Part shown: one piece after another, positions 1-11,899 of the stretch | Position numbering within the stretch: position 1 is the first letter of the stretch | Layout: every line of letters begins with the position of its first letter | Assembly: GCA_903813345.2 (NCBI GenBank) | Contig: CAIIXF020000009.1 | Span: 34,899,759-34,963,758 of the forward strand | Origin: Owenia fusiformis | Lineage: Eukaryota > Annelida > Polychaeta > Sabellida > Oweniidae | DNA: 64,000 nt | Reading direction: 5' to 3' | The notes under the pieces: model-generated | Database searches by the model: none | Seen by the model: only the letters and a program-made list of their open reading frames with translations | What the model was told of the DNA's origin: nothing | Made by a program: the position numbers and the translations under genes

Positions 1-31
1 TTCATTCTAACTGTTATTTTCTTACTTGTAG

Positions 32-3000
32 TCTGGCTGTCTATTACATGAGGATAGTATCAGTAGGACACAATGAAATGGTCCAACTGTTGAAACATCA
101 GCTAGCACTGGTAAGGTATTACTCTGAATCTAAATCCGCTTGCTAGACCAACCTCTGACTAATATTAATGTTTTAACAGCTCTGATGTTCATGAGATCTT
201 AAAAATCAGCTTTTTGTGAGACTGTTAAATGAATGCCAGTTACATGAAGACATAACATGTAAGTTGTGATTTTCCAGATGAGGTATAATCAGTTATTTCT
301 AATTTAAGAGTGAAAACAAGGTTTAGGTCTTGAGAAGGGTTGTTTGTTATGATTCCATCTCATGTTTCCAATATGTTGCTTCTATGAAATGATTGTAAAG
401 ACCGTCTTTATTTTCAGTGATTTGCTCGATTTGTCTTTAGCCCAAGAAAATTAAAGAATAACAAAATTATATTAGTTAAGTTTCATATGTATGACACAAA
501 ATATATTTTACATCACAGGAAGGGAGAGACAAAATCTTTCTGTTGAGGATGTTACAAGAAGCAAGTGGTAGAGGTGACGACCCAAGCTCCAGACCTGACC
601 TTTCTAAACAACCACAGATCACATCTCCAGGTACGAATTCCTTCCTGTCTCTATCATATTATGATATAAAAACACTTTTCCAAACTTAAACTCATACATT
701 TATTAATAAGCTTTCCTATCTCTGATGATAAGTATTTTATGTCTTATAATAAAGTTTCTTGTTTCTTCATATTGTTTGGAAGTCTAATTTGGGTTAAGTG
801 CCAGAGACATGCCATTTTGTAGTTTCAGATTGTGCAAAAATCTCTTTAAAACATCATGCTCATGCACGTAACTAGAATTAGACTTGTAAAAATTACATTT
901 TTGATAATGACAAGAACTTTTTCTGTTTTTCAAAATGAACACTTCTGTGTCTGAAAATGAACTCCTCTATGTCTGATAATTAATTTTTCTATTCCTATAA
1001 ATTACTTTTTTTCTTTGTTTGATAATTAACCTATTAAATATTGTTTCTAAACTAGCTGTTTATTAAAATCATCTAGAACTTTATATTGTATATACTGTAA
1101 GTGGAAGCAGAATTTGTTTTTACTTTGATAATATTGAACTCATCTACCAGGTGCAGATAGTGATGATATAAGCACTACAATAACAAGTAGTGTAGACAGT
1201 AAGCACTATAATAATACCACTATATACTGTAGTTATAAATGCTTTAAGTTCAAGCTGGAGAGGGTTTTCATAAACCTCCAATCTTGAAATTATTGGTTTG
1301 AATAAGAAATCTCTTCCTGCTTCAAATGTGACCAAATGTGATTGGAATTATGATAATGTTTTAATCACTGGGAAAAATGTCTTATAAAGAATTAAAGAAT
1401 TAGGAGGATTTAGGGGAATGATGATTCTTTGATTCTGACTGTTACTGATCATTTGTTTAGCTTTAGCGGATAGTCTAGCAGATATAGCTTATGGGACAGT
1501 TCTACCCCAGATCTATGTACAAGACGTTGATATATTAGACGCCACCTAGTGGTGGATTTATAGCACCACCTATCTGGTAAAAAGGTCAACATGATTATGC
1601 ATGCCTTGACATTATTCCTAGCCCCATGCTAGCTTTATTACAGGATATGGCTGTAACAATATGCTTAACTAGAACTCTAGAAAATGGGTAAATCAAACAC
1701 ATGATATTTGTCATAATGTGTTGGATTTACCTGAGGTAAAGGTGTTAATTTAAAAACAGAATATGGCTTGTTTATAAAATTGACAATTTTCATTCAAAGG
1801 CTGTGTCAAGTTTGGAAAGCATCAGCATCGGGGCAACATCTTATGTTTTGAATTTGATTGAATTGACATTTTGAATTACATACTTTCATATTCTATTAAA
1901 CCTTGATGCCATTTATTTCCTAGCTAAGCCCGTTGGTGTAGCTAACTTTGAATCAGGTGACGCACATGCAACACAAAAAATTGACAAACATTTTGACTTT
2001 TTTACCAAAACCATGAAATACATTGCCCCATTGAAGTACGCTATCTTATTTGGCTTAAGTTTTGTCGCAACGTTTTCAAACCTTATACTTTTGGATCTTG
2101 GCTAAGCTCCAGTAATCTTATAATTATATGTTGTTTTTTAATATATTTAATATGCATGAACCCTGCATTAATGAGGCATGAGTTATAATCGCTTCTGAAA
2201 ATACAACAAACGATTTCTAGCTTTCTTGAGGGCATGTCATCAAGTAATAATAGAATTTTAGAATACCCAATAATTGCATGATATATAACAAGGAAATGTA
2301 ACTTGTATGCATGTAGAATATAGGACATATTATGCCTATGGAATTTCTCTTTTTATAACATTGAAAGAAAACAATTAGCATAATGTAGGCCTAATTAGAA
2401 TGAAGTAACATTTTCCTATTTTGTTTTCAAACTGTTTTATTTAGGTGCAGTAGACCATGACTTATATTGACACTTTTCATTTGGTAATTTATGTCTAAAT
2501 TCAGTCTTTATGTCTATTGATGTGACCACACGAGTGCTCATTTGTGATTTGATCAGAGATCCAATGGTACACTGCACCATGATACAAATACCACTTCTTG
2601 TTGCTTTGTAATAACTAATTATAAATAATACCAAACCTGGGAGGGCAAATACTGAAAACTCTACAAATGGGAGTACATGTACCATTGGAGTAGATGTACC
2701 ATTGGAGTAGATGTACCATTGGAGTACACGTACCATTAGAGTTCATGCACCATTGGAGTACATGCATCATTGGAGTATGTGTACCATTGGAGTTCATGCA
2801 CCATGGGAGTACATGCACCATTGGAGTTCATGCACCATTGGAGTACATGCACCATTGGGGTACATGTACCATTGGAGTACATGCATCATTGGAGTACATG
2901 TACCATTGGAGTACATGCATCATTGGAGTACATGTACCATTGGAGTACATGTACCATTGGAGTACATGTACCATTGTAGTACATGCACCATTGGAGTACA

Positions 3001-4485
3001 TGTACCATTGGAGTACATGCACCATTGGAGTACATGCACCATTGGAGTACATGTACCATTGGAGTACATGTACCATTGGAGTACATGCATCATTGGAGTA
3101 CATGTACCATTGGAGTACATGCATCATTGGAGTACATGTACCATTGGAGTACATGTACCATTGGAGTACATGTACCATTGGAGTACATGTACCATTGGAG
3201 TACATCTATCATTGGAGTACATGTACCATTGGAGCTTTGGTTTTTCAACAGTTTTTAATGTGAATGTATGTGATACTATTGAATGTGACATAAATGTAAT
3301 GTTATAAAAATAAAAAAGATCCCAAAAAGAAAAAAACAACAAAGCTCATAAAAGGAACAATATAAATCATAATTACATTTTGGTTGAATTTCACTCACTT
3401 TTCATGATTGAGAGGTCATATTGACCTTTGCTAAATATCTTACTAACATTTTTACAGCCATTGTGTTTGCACAGTATGGTTCTTGTAATGGTATATTGTC
3501 ATATAATACAAGTTCCTGGTTCAATAAGGGCTTTAGCACAATAAACCTATAACTGTTTGATACATTCTAATAAACCATTTCCCCCTTAATAAATGCATAC
3601 ATTTTTGATTTCATTGATTCTCAATGGATTGTTCCTGGACTAAATTCAAGTTAAATGTTATTGCATGTGCTTTGCATTAACTTTGTGTTTGTGTATTTTG
3701 CATGTTTGTGATGTGAATATGAGCACGTACTGGTATGAGTGATAACTATTATACATAAGTATATGTTCTAAATATTATCTGAATTATGAAATCTTATTTG
3801 AAAGTCTTGGGTTTAATTCAGTTAATTCATTAAGCCACCACCTTATCATTTGGTTTAATTGGCAAAACTTACAATAACATGTTTATATTTCAATAATGAA
3901 AATGAAATACTTGTTTATGGTGATTTTCGGTGAAATTAATCCACTGTCGTAGAGCTGACAAAGATTGTATTGCTAAATATATGTCTATGAATATCTCTAT
4001 TATATATGTGTATTATTTCTGTGTTACATATTTCAGGAGGAAAGAAGTTCGCAAAAATGCAAGAAAAACATCACAACTCTCCTTTGACACGTCGTAAGGA
4101 GAATAACAATGGAGGCATTCCAACAAACATTGGACCAAGTGGAGATGATCCAAACACTACTGATTATCATCTGAAAGAGGCTGGCAATTATGGAGGTAAT
4201 GAAGGAGAAAGGCACATCCCCAGGGATTTATATGTGGACACAGGGGCTGCAGGTTCAGCCCTATTTACACCCCCTCGGGATGCACCTGGGGGTGTCAGTC
4301 ATGGTACATTAAACCTTGGGTACGATGACATCTCACCCAATAGTAAACCAAATCTTCCATACCCTGCAATGCATCCTGGGTATAATGCTGATCCTCAAAT
4401 GTACGCAAGGCCACCCATGGATAGAGGGCAGCACCAGTCAGAAAGGAAAGATGGCAAGAAAGAAAAACGAAAGAAGAAAAAGTAG
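32..4485 (+). CDS. 3' end of an unidentified gene with two alternative last exons
   Basis: I do not recognise this protein. Three exons with GT-AG borders and matching phases are readable: 32-110 (starts LAVYYMRIVSVGHNEM), 519-630 (EGRDKIFLLRMLQEASGRGD) and 1151-1198 (short, Ser/Thr-rich). The third ends one base into a codon. Two downstream exons both accept that phase: 1924-2105, and 4037-4485 after a TTTCAG acceptor. The first ends in a hydrophobic stretch, KYAILFGLSFVATFSNLILL, only three residues before the stop, as in tail-anchored proteins. The second codes about 150 hydrophilic residues, rich in Pro, Gly, Asn and Tyr, ending in KKEKRKKKK, followed by AATAAA at 4503-4508. The gene begins outside the window. 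Seen: exon borders, phases and both ends. Inferred: alternative use of the two last exons. Confidence 0.6.
1924..2105 (+). CDS. Alternative last exon A: C-terminal membrane anchor
   Basis: The acceptor is TTCCTAG and the phase fits the exon ending at 1198. The exon encodes about 60 residues: a charged segment (ESGDAHATQKIDKHFDFF) followed by one strongly hydrophobic segment close to the stop codon TAA at 2103-2105. With so few residues after the membrane segment, the product would resemble a tail-anchored protein with its bulk in the cytosol. No canonical AATAAA follows closely; AT-rich variants are present. Confidence 0.5.
2670..3234 (+). repeat. 17-bp minisatellite, about 33 copies
   Basis: The unit is GGAGTACATGTACCATT with scattered single-base variants (TGCACC, TGCATC, GGGTAC). 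Because 17 is not a multiple of three and the unit lacks stop codons in most registers, long open frames cross it on both strands; these are repeat translations, not genes. ACATGT is self-complementary, so each unit holds a small palindrome. It sits between the two alternative last exons. Confidence 0.95.
4037..4485 (+). CDS. Alternative last exon B: hydrophilic, lysine-rich tail
   Basis: The exon follows the acceptor CATATTTCAG and is in the same phase as exon A. It encodes 148 complete codons plus stop. The sequence looks disordered (many Pro, Gly, Asn, Asp) and ends with a run of Lys/Arg that could act as a nuclear-localisation or acidic-surface-binding signal. No hydrophobic segment is present, so this form should not be membrane-anchored. 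A canonical AATAAA lies 17 bases after the stop. No family was recognised. Confidence 0.5.
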
Positions 4486-4502
4486 AACATTAACAATTTG
4501 TT

Positions 4503-4508
4503 AATAAA
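4503..4508 (+). promoter_or_regulatory. Polyadenylation signal AATAAA
   Basis: A canonical hexamer lies 17 bases after the stop of alternative last exon B. It is the likely 3'-end signal of the first gene. Confidence 0.5.
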
Positions 4509-4509
4509 A

Positions 4510-7500
4510 CACGAAGTATAATTGTATAGATGATATTTTTATATATTCTAATGTGTTGTACATTTATGTAACCCACATACATGTAATCCATGCACATGTT
4601 CATTTTGTCAAATTTGTTATAATCTATGCTTCACTGTGAACTTACATTTGTAACATTTCAGTAAATGTTGTTTTAATACATTATTCAATATTGCTAACCG
4701 ATTTTCTAATTATCAGATTATGCAATGATGATAAATGCCATGTTTGCAGATATTAACAATAGCCTTTTGAAATGTTTTTCTAACATTATGAGGAGCTCTG
4801 TAAATCGAGGTTATTATAAAACCTGAGAGCCTAGCATGTTATCAACTGATTACTATTTTTATGTCACCACTTCTCTATAGTCTTCTACTTTTTTGTGACT
4901 GGTGTTCTGCGGTAGCGTCTGTAACCGTGTTTGGTGTCTGTTACAAATGGCAGGTGGTGACTATCACCTGCTTTTTCTCTAATCGATTTGAAAGGAACTG
5001 GCTCTTTTTGCCATTTTTATACACTTTAAAATTGTTGACTAAAAATGTTTCTATTATTTATTAGGGTTTCAAATTGATTGAAACAATGTTATTTTTGGAA
5101 TACTTTTTGTAAAGGTTGTGCCCATTTAAGGGAAAATTATTATCAGCACTTTTGAATTATCCAAGTGTTTATTACAAAGATGCATGACCAATGATATGCT
5201 TTACTGCTTAAAATTAATCCATATTGTGTCTTTTTCAACCTTATATTGTATTACATTTTTCTATTAATGAAACTGCAGGTGGAAATAAGTATCCAGATTA
5301 ATTAAAGATTATTGATGCATATCACTTCTTTCAAAGCATTCAGTTGATAGGACTATTAAGTGTTAAACAGTGGATCTACTTACACGAGAGAAAAAGTTGT
5401 TGTATTAACAGTGCATAGCCAGGATTTGACAGGACGAATATTTTCTGCAAAATCTTTTTTTGGAGCCACCTAACAGAGAATTTGGTGAAAACTTTTTCAA
5501 ATTTGTTTAATATCTGACTAATTTGATTAGATTTTGCCAGATTTGCTTAAGTTTTGCCAAATTTGCTTAATTTTTGGTTAATTTTATTAATTTTTGCTAG
5601 TTTGCTGGAACTAGAAGTTTTACCTTTGCCAAACATTTGCAAGAGAAAAATTATAGGACAAGTGAAATATCCCAATTTTTGACAATTTCATTCATTTGGA
5701 ACATTTGAGTGCAAAAACTTAATGAAAGAAAACAATTTTGAAAGTGTCTCTTGACCAAAAATAGCTCGCGTTCAGAATGTTGGTGCACCACGTGTATTGC
5801 ATCACTGAACTTTCACATTCAAGATTCTCTGATTTATATATATTAGAGACCATTTTGACGTTATATCTCAATTAGACAGTTTATACTGGTAAATATGATT
5901 TATTTGTACATTTGAATGCCTTGTGATGGTATTAGAACAGTATTTCAGGCCTAAAATCGCCCATTTCAAAGTAGACATCTCACTTATTTCCATCTTTGCA
6001 TATACCATGTATACCTCGACAGTCTAAGGAAATCAAAAAACGTCAAATTACTGAAATACTGCAAAAAATTAACTCAAAATTTAAGGTTGGTTCGAATTTT
6101 TTTAGTCAAGATTTAGGGGGGGGGTCCTAATATATTGATGGATCGATCTAAGCTTAAATCTTTAAACCATATAATAAGATACATGTGCAGTCATTATATC
6201 ATCTCTGAGAAGTACATATTGTTATATTATATGTATTCATCATTACGTGACTGGCATCTGAAGGAGTCTCTGTCGACAATCAACATCTGTTACAATTATT
6301 ACATTCATGTTACCGTTGTTAATGTCTTGTTTCAGTATAATCTTTGGAAATGAATGCTTGCTCAATTTTCAAAAATATATTTGTTATGAATGTTACTGTA
6401 TGTACAGTACAATAAGTCCTATGTTATAAATAACACATTTTGCACATATTGTCGTACCTGTATACATTTTGTAACTCTACATTTATGATTATTTTATCAT
6501 AAACTCAACAGCTTATTACATGAACTAAGCAGCTGTGCATTTTGATATACAGTCCTGTTATTGATAATATATATTTTATCCTCAAATTGAATCTTCTGTT
6601 TTTGTTTAGTTGATCTATTTGTGTACTGAAATAGTCAAAATTAACAAATATGCCATTAAAGCCAATTCAAAGTTAATTTTTAAGTTTAATGTTGCGTTGA
6701 AGGGCCTAATCTTGAATTTAGGAGGTAAAAAATAAAAAACGTTCATCTAGGGCTATTGTATTTTTGATTTTGTACCACATATAGAGACTGATAAAGTGAC
6801 ACACCAATAGCCATTTTCAAGCAGTTTCACTTGATATAGGGAACAATTATTTGAGCTATCCTGTATCCAATCAAACATCTGTATCCAGACAATCATGCTT
6901 CCAAATTTTCTGTTCTTTTGTAGCTAACTTTTTTTTCACATTCTAAATGTGAAAGGTTCATTTGAGATCAATAATATACTATAGTATCTCTTGCTAATGG
7001 GGATTCCGGATAAGATTTCAGCCAGATAAGGGTTTATATGTTTAGAACATACTTTCAAGGTTAGATATCTGAATTTTATGAAGACTAAAACCATGTGTGT
7101 GTGGGGTAGATAGGGGGTAGATAGATACCATAGGGATACTCTGTTATAGATCAGTAATACTAGTATAGATATATAGAGATACTAACTTATATATCAATGT
7201 GTTTGTTGCTGATCATTACGTAGATATTATTAAATATACTCATGTTTCAGTTGATAAAAGGAGAATTCGAATGTGCAGCTTCAGAGAACTCATGGAAGAA
7301 GAAATTCGTTGACTCAGTAAGGAATGATTGTTATTATTAATATTATCATTCATTGCTTTTAGTAAATTGGTTTTCATAGACTAGCGCTATCATCAATTTA
7401 CATCAAATTAAGGTTTAGCATTATAAGTATATTATCAAGGGTGTCTTATTGTATGACGTACTCCGATCATATCCTCATTAACAAGCTCTTCTCAATGAGT

Positions 7501-7950
7501 TGAAGTAATGAAGGCATCACATAAATGACTAATATCTAATCTAGCAATGGATTCTCCTATAAAGAATTAATGAACTAAGGTAATGTCACTTGTGCTTTTT
7601 CCCTGATACAGTCTTTTTGTTACTCCTTTCTTGTTCATCTCACCCATGATAGCTTTTATCGGCGGTTACCTCTTCCTGGTACATTAAGTACTAGACTCCC
7701 CTGCTACAGGTACATGTACGCACAGTGTGTCAAATAAATATGTTCTCCCCTTAATTTCAAGAGTACCAATTAACGTTTATGCATAAAAGTGACTCTAGTT
7801 GAGCTAGTCATCTGAAACTTCTTGTAGAGTTGCTCCATGAAGTCTAGTTTTAATGTGCTAAAGAACAATTCAGATTTCTCGCAGACAAAACAGTTATGCA
7901 ACATTATGTGGATGTTAAAGTTACAGGGGGACAACATGTTTATTTGACAC
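4510..7950. other. Intergenic stretch, no supported gene
   Basis: AT-rich sequence. The open frames here are short and show no family resemblance or coding pattern. The stretch near 5500-5600 is a run of imperfect TTTGCTTAATTTT-like repeats. One small splice-bounded open segment (7251-7316) is listed separately. Confidence 0.5.
7251..7316 (+). other. Possible isolated exon
   Basis: A 66-base open segment is flanked by a good acceptor (CATGTTTCAG) and a good donor (TCA|GTAAGG). It reads LIKGEFECAASENSWKKKFV then DS, in phase 0 at both ends. No partner exon was found nearby, so it may be part of a gene with distant exons or a chance match. Confidence 0.2.
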
Positions 7951-7959
7951 CCTGTACAT

Positions 7960-8800
7960 TCCTTTTGTGCGCTCCCCTGATACACTTTCCCTTGTACAAT
8001 GTTCCTGGTAGACTTCAGGACTTCCCCTGGAACATTTCCCCTACTACTATTAGTTTTCCCTGGTAAACATCCCCTACTGCAATTATACTCCAGTATAGTT
8101 CCCCTACCACATTCTCTTGTACACTCCCCTGCTGCGTTTCCCTGGTACACTTACCATGTTTCTATGGACCATTTCCGGTCGATGTAACAAATCCCTCGGT
8201 CACTTCCCCTGCTATAGTTCCCTAGCAATTCCCTAAAACACTCCCCTTGCGTCATTTCACTGGAACACTCCCCCTGCTACGCTTCCTTGGAACACTCCCC
8301 CTTTGTCGTTTCCCTAGAATAATCCCCCTGCTACATTTCCCTGGCACACTCCCCCCTCCGCTACATTTCCCTGGCAAACACCCCCTGCTAAATTCCCCTG
8401 GCACACCCCCCCCCCCCTCTCACTGCTACGTTTCATGGTAAACTTCCCATGCTACTTTTCCCAGGAACACTTCCCCTGCTACGTTTCCATAGAAACTCCC
8501 GCTTTGTCGTTTCCCTGGAACACTCGCCTTTGTCGTTTCCCTGGAACACTCCCATTCCTACGTTTTCCTGGCACACTCCCCCTGCTACGTTTCCCTGGAA
8601 CACTTCCCCTGCTACGTTTGCCTGGTACACTTCCCCTGCTACGTTTCCCTTGAACACTCCCCTGCTACGTTTCCCTGAAACACTCCCTGCGTCATTTCCC
8701 TGGAACACTTCCCCTCTCTGGTACACTTTCCCTGCTACTTTTCACTGGAACACTCCCCCTGCTACATACGTTTCCCTGGAACACTTCCCCTTTTCCCTTG
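7960..8800. repeat. 27-bp degenerate minisatellite
   Basis: Tandem, pyrimidine-rich copies of a unit close to CTGGAACACTCCCCCTGCTA followed by CGTTTCC. Copies are clearest from about 8230 to 8790 and decay towards 7960. The period of 27 keeps frames open for stretches on both strands, giving repeat-derived open frames that are not genes. A run of ten C bases lies near 8410. Confidence 0.85.
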
Positions 8801-9109
8801 CCACAACATGCTTTATCTCTTAGGCTTGAAATGTGCATTTTTAATTAGTAAACAATAGGCTATATTCTCAGGATTTGTTTTTTATTAAAAGTAACATGAG
8901 AAAAACTGTATTCTATACTTAAAGGATATGAAACTAAATAGGCAACGTATGCCTAATGTATCAAGGCAAAGGTGTGACTGTGCTAGCTCTCTATGTCCCT
9001 CTCTCATTCTACATGTTCCACGAATTTTGGCTTCAAAAGTGTGCCTGTACGGCTACAGATGCTCATGTAAAATCGTTGACCTACTCCGAAAACATTTAAT
9101 ATTGAATAA

Positions 9110-10790
9110 TAATAATAGGATTTTATTAGTACTGATGCCCTTTTAGGGCCAAACGTACATCCAATATACAATTTTCAATAACAGTAAATATAGGCAATAA
9201 AGTAAAGAAAATAGGATTGCATTCTTCAAATGACATATAAAATGTTACTTTGATATAAGAATCCTGTCTCTACCCATCATTAGATACTTTATCATGTCAG
9301 CAGATTCTTTTAATATGATCCCCTCACTCGTCAATAGAAAAATTGTCTTTTGGTGGTCATTCATGTTTTTAAAATTACGACACAGGTTTTCAGGTTTTTC
9401 AATATGGGATTTTCTGATAAACTCCAATTTTTTACATTTGAATAAAAAGTGTGTTTCATCTTCTATAACCGAGTCCTTGCATATTTTACAAAATCGACTA
9501 TTAAGATCAGTAATTGGTTTTGTATATCGGCCTCTCTCTATCTCTAGATTGTGGGCGCTTATACGTAATCTAGTTAAATGTTTAGCATTTGAAAGTGTCG
9601 TTTCTGAAAGGTAGTGTTCAAATCCAAAGTGCGATTTTAGTTGTTTAAATAATCTAAGTTTCCCCCCATTCCCACTTATCAGATTCTTCCAATATACTTG
9701 ATATCTCTCTATTAATTTCTTTTTGACTTTAATAGCAAGCCTATTTGTGCTCATCTCTATGTTTACCCTATCTTCAAGATTCAATTCATCAGACATTTTT
9801 ATTTTAATATGGCACAGTATATTTTTGAGTTGTTTGTGCCATGTAAATGTGTTATTTGTTAAATCAAATGTTTTACTCATAATTAAAGAATCGTTTAGTA
9901 AACTCCCATTTGAACTCAACTCTAAATGACCGAGGTATTTGATTTGTCTTTTTATAATATCAACTACCAAAGGTATTCTTCCCAATTCTCCTCTTACTGC
10001 CATGTTTGTGGCTTTTCTATGAACCCCGAGAACATATTTTTGGAACCGAATATGATTGTTTTCAATTAAAGCACTTTCGTATTTCTGTTCAATATCTCGA
10101 TTAGTTTGGCAGTCACGCTTGGTATATATATCATTACACCATATTTCCGAACCGTATAAAGCGACGGGTTTGATAAGTTGATCATACAATTTCATTTTCA
10201 GTGAAGACTTCATCTCTGTGCCGCTTGTCAATTGATAAAGTTTAAACATGGCTTTATTTGCTTTTTCTTTTATGTTTTGTTGGGCCGGTTTAAAAGATCC
10301 CGAAGCACTTAAGACAATTCCCAAATATGTATACCTTTGAACATTTTGTATATTCTTACCATTTATTTGAAATCGTTCTTGACAAACTTTGCCACATTTC
10401 CAGAATTTCATAATTTTTGTTTTGTCAATGTTAATTTCAAGTTTCCAGTCATCACAGAAGGATTCAAGAGTGTTCAGTTTTAGCTGCATTCCTTCTTTAC
10501 TAGTATCAAATATGACTAGATCGTCTGCAAATAGCAAACTGCTAACATGTTGAGTTTCAAGGAACGGAGATTCCCCAACATTATCAAACTTTTTTATAAT
10601 ATCATTTATATATATGTTAAATAATAATGGACTGATCGAGTCTCCTTGTTTGAATATATATATTGAATTGACACATTTTTCATGTGTGTCCCCATTATAA
10701 TATGGGATTACCACATCACATTTCAAAGCGAAATTCTTCGTGGTATAAAAGGCGTTTGATTCTAGGTAGGTTTATGCTCAGTATGATGGC
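9110..10790 (-). mobile_element. 5'-truncated non-LTR retrotransposon
   Basis: The element is delimited by its reverse-transcriptase reading frame and a 3' tail. Transcribed leftwards, the 3' end carries an ATT-rich simple repeat (ATTATTATTATT near 9110), as in several LINE clades that end in short tandem repeats. The endonuclease and the first half of the reverse transcriptase are missing. No clear target-site duplication was found, so the borders are approximate. Confidence 0.75.
9245..10726 (-). CDS. Reverse transcriptase, C-terminal half (LINE ORF2 fragment)
   Basis: The frame (493 codons from a TTG; no natural ATG start) opens in the palm region of a reverse transcriptase. It shows FKQGDSISPLLFNIYIND (motif with QGD and SPLLF) and the catalytic box SLLFADDLVIF near residues 64-73, then the INIDKTKIM and YTYLGI segments. 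The C-terminus holds a Cys/His cluster, CKICKDSVIEDETHFLFKC, typical of LINE ORF2 ends. The family is one of the CR1/L2/I-like clades; I cannot choose among them by eye. With the N-terminal half absent it cannot work alone. It is an old transposon fragment, not a host gene. Confidence 0.8.
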   Translation of the reverse strand: MKCDVVIPYYNGDTHEKCVNSIYIFKQGDSISPLLFNIYINDIIKKFDNVGESPFLETQHVSSLLFADDLVIFDTSKEGMQLKLNTLESFCDDWKLEINIDKTKIMKFWKCGKVCQERFQINGKNIQNVQRYTYLGIVLSASGSFKPAQQNIKEKANKAMFKLYQLTSGTEMKSSLKMKLYDQLIKPVALYGSEIWCNDIYTKRDCQTNRDIEQKYESALIENNHIRFQKYVLGVHRKATNMAVRGELGRIPLVVDIIKRQIKYLGHLELSSNGSLLNDSLIMSKTFDLTNNTFTWHKQLKNILCHIKIKMSDELNLEDRVNIEMSTNRLAIKVKKKLIERYQVYWKNLISGNGGKLRLFKQLKSHFGFEHYLSETTLSNAKHLTRLRISAHNLEIERGRYTKPITDLNSRFCKICKDSVIEDETHFLFKCKKLEFIRKSHIEKPENLCRNFKNMNDHQKTIFLLTSEGIILKESADMIKYLMMGRDRILISK

Positions 10791-11165
10791 GAGTCACTCG
10801 ACGAGAAGGGTAGATTGTTTTAACAAAATTCATTTACCCGAGCATTTTTGTAGTATATGTTTTCTGATCAGTCCAGGGGATCAGTCCCGTCATAAAATTA
10901 GAAAGATAGAGGTTTACACCAGTAGAACACAACACAAATATCAAAATGGAGGATTTTTAAAACCTCATTACTTGCATAGTCTCTGATCATGTATAAATTC
11001 CATCAAATACGGGACACTCGTACACCATCGTGTAATAATAATCCAAATGAAGTCCCTGATTCACATTACATTCAACTCCAAGATATAATCAAATATATGT
11101 GAATATACGACATATATAAGACATTGGCGCATGATTATGTTCCTTTGTTCCGAACTTTGCATAGG

Positions 11166-11891
11166 TTAGCTCTTCGCACTACGGTACCGTGTCGTGATTT
11201 TCAGCGACTCGCCACCATGCATATCATTGGGGTTTATGCCCTGGCCATAATAATCGATATCACTTACAATGGTTGAGTAATGTTTGTTTTTTCTACGTTC
11301 CTTTGATCTCGATCCCTTTGCTTTAGACTCATTCGATTTCGGGCTGTCTGATGATTCTTCGTTACTTGTGCCTTGGTGAACCATCTCAACCTCATTGTTA
11401 TTTGTTTTGGCCATTTTTGAGCTCAATGGATCATTTATATCCACGCTACTTATGACATGGCCTTTTTTCGGGGAAGAGCATGTTTCGTTAGCGATTTGAA
11501 TATCGACTTCATCATTGTCATTTGGCATAGTTTCCTTCGTTATAGAGCCTTCGCTTTCTTCGGTATCATGATCAATATATGGTATCTTGGCCATTCCGTC
11601 CATATTGTCTGTATCATCCGAGTGTTTGCTTTCTTTATAACCTTTACTTACTTTAACTAATTCTTGACTCATTTCATCCAAATCCTTTTCCATTGTTTTA
11701 ATCTTTCCACGGAGTTCTTGATGAGCTCCGCTGGCGGATACGTTTGGATTACTTCGTTCATCAGACGGTTCCTTAACCTGACTGGTTCCTTCTTCATCGT
11801 GTTTCCCAGCGTCTTTGAATTGCTTCTTTGGATTCTTAGATTTTTGATTTGATTGCTTTGTATGGTTCGCAGTCGATGCTCTGGTACCCAT
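11166..11891 (-). CDS. Unidentified hydrophilic ORF, 241 aa
   Basis: An uninterrupted frame from ATG to TAG encodes a very polar protein, rich in Lys, Glu, Ser, Asp and Asn. Residues about 60-90 (ELRGKIKTMEKDLDEMSQEL) have heptad-like spacing and could form a short coiled coil. The rest looks disordered. No domain was recognised. It lies upstream of, and in the same direction as, the LINE fragment ending at 9245, so it could be that element's ORF1 or an unrelated intronless gene; ORF1 hallmarks such as zinc knuckles or an RRM were not seen. The length free of stops in AT-rich DNA argues for real coding potential, past or present. Confidence 0.4.
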   Translation of the reverse strand: MGTRASTANHTKQSNQKSKNPKKQFKDAGKHDEEGTSQVKEPSDERSNPNVSASGAHQELRGKIKTMEKDLDEMSQELVKVSKGYKESKHSDDTDNMDGMAKIPYIDHDTEESEGSITKETMPNDNDEVDIQIANETCSSPKKGHVISSVDINDPLSSKMAKTNNNEVEMVHQGTSNEESSDSPKSNESKAKGSRSKERRKNKHYSTIVSDIDYYGQGINPNDMHGGESLKITTRYRSAKS

Positions 11892-11899
11892 TTCTTTCT

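Noticed and set aside
2437-3342. Several overlapping open frames on both strands across the 17-bp minisatellite
   Set aside because: All are translations of the repeat (MHHWSTCTIGVHVPLEY-type cycles); the period is not a multiple of three, so every frame looks repetitive and open.
8247-8823. Pro-rich open frames that resemble a repetitive secreted protein
   Set aside because: They arise from the 27-bp pyrimidine-rich minisatellite in several frames and both strands; no start, signal peptide or splice context.
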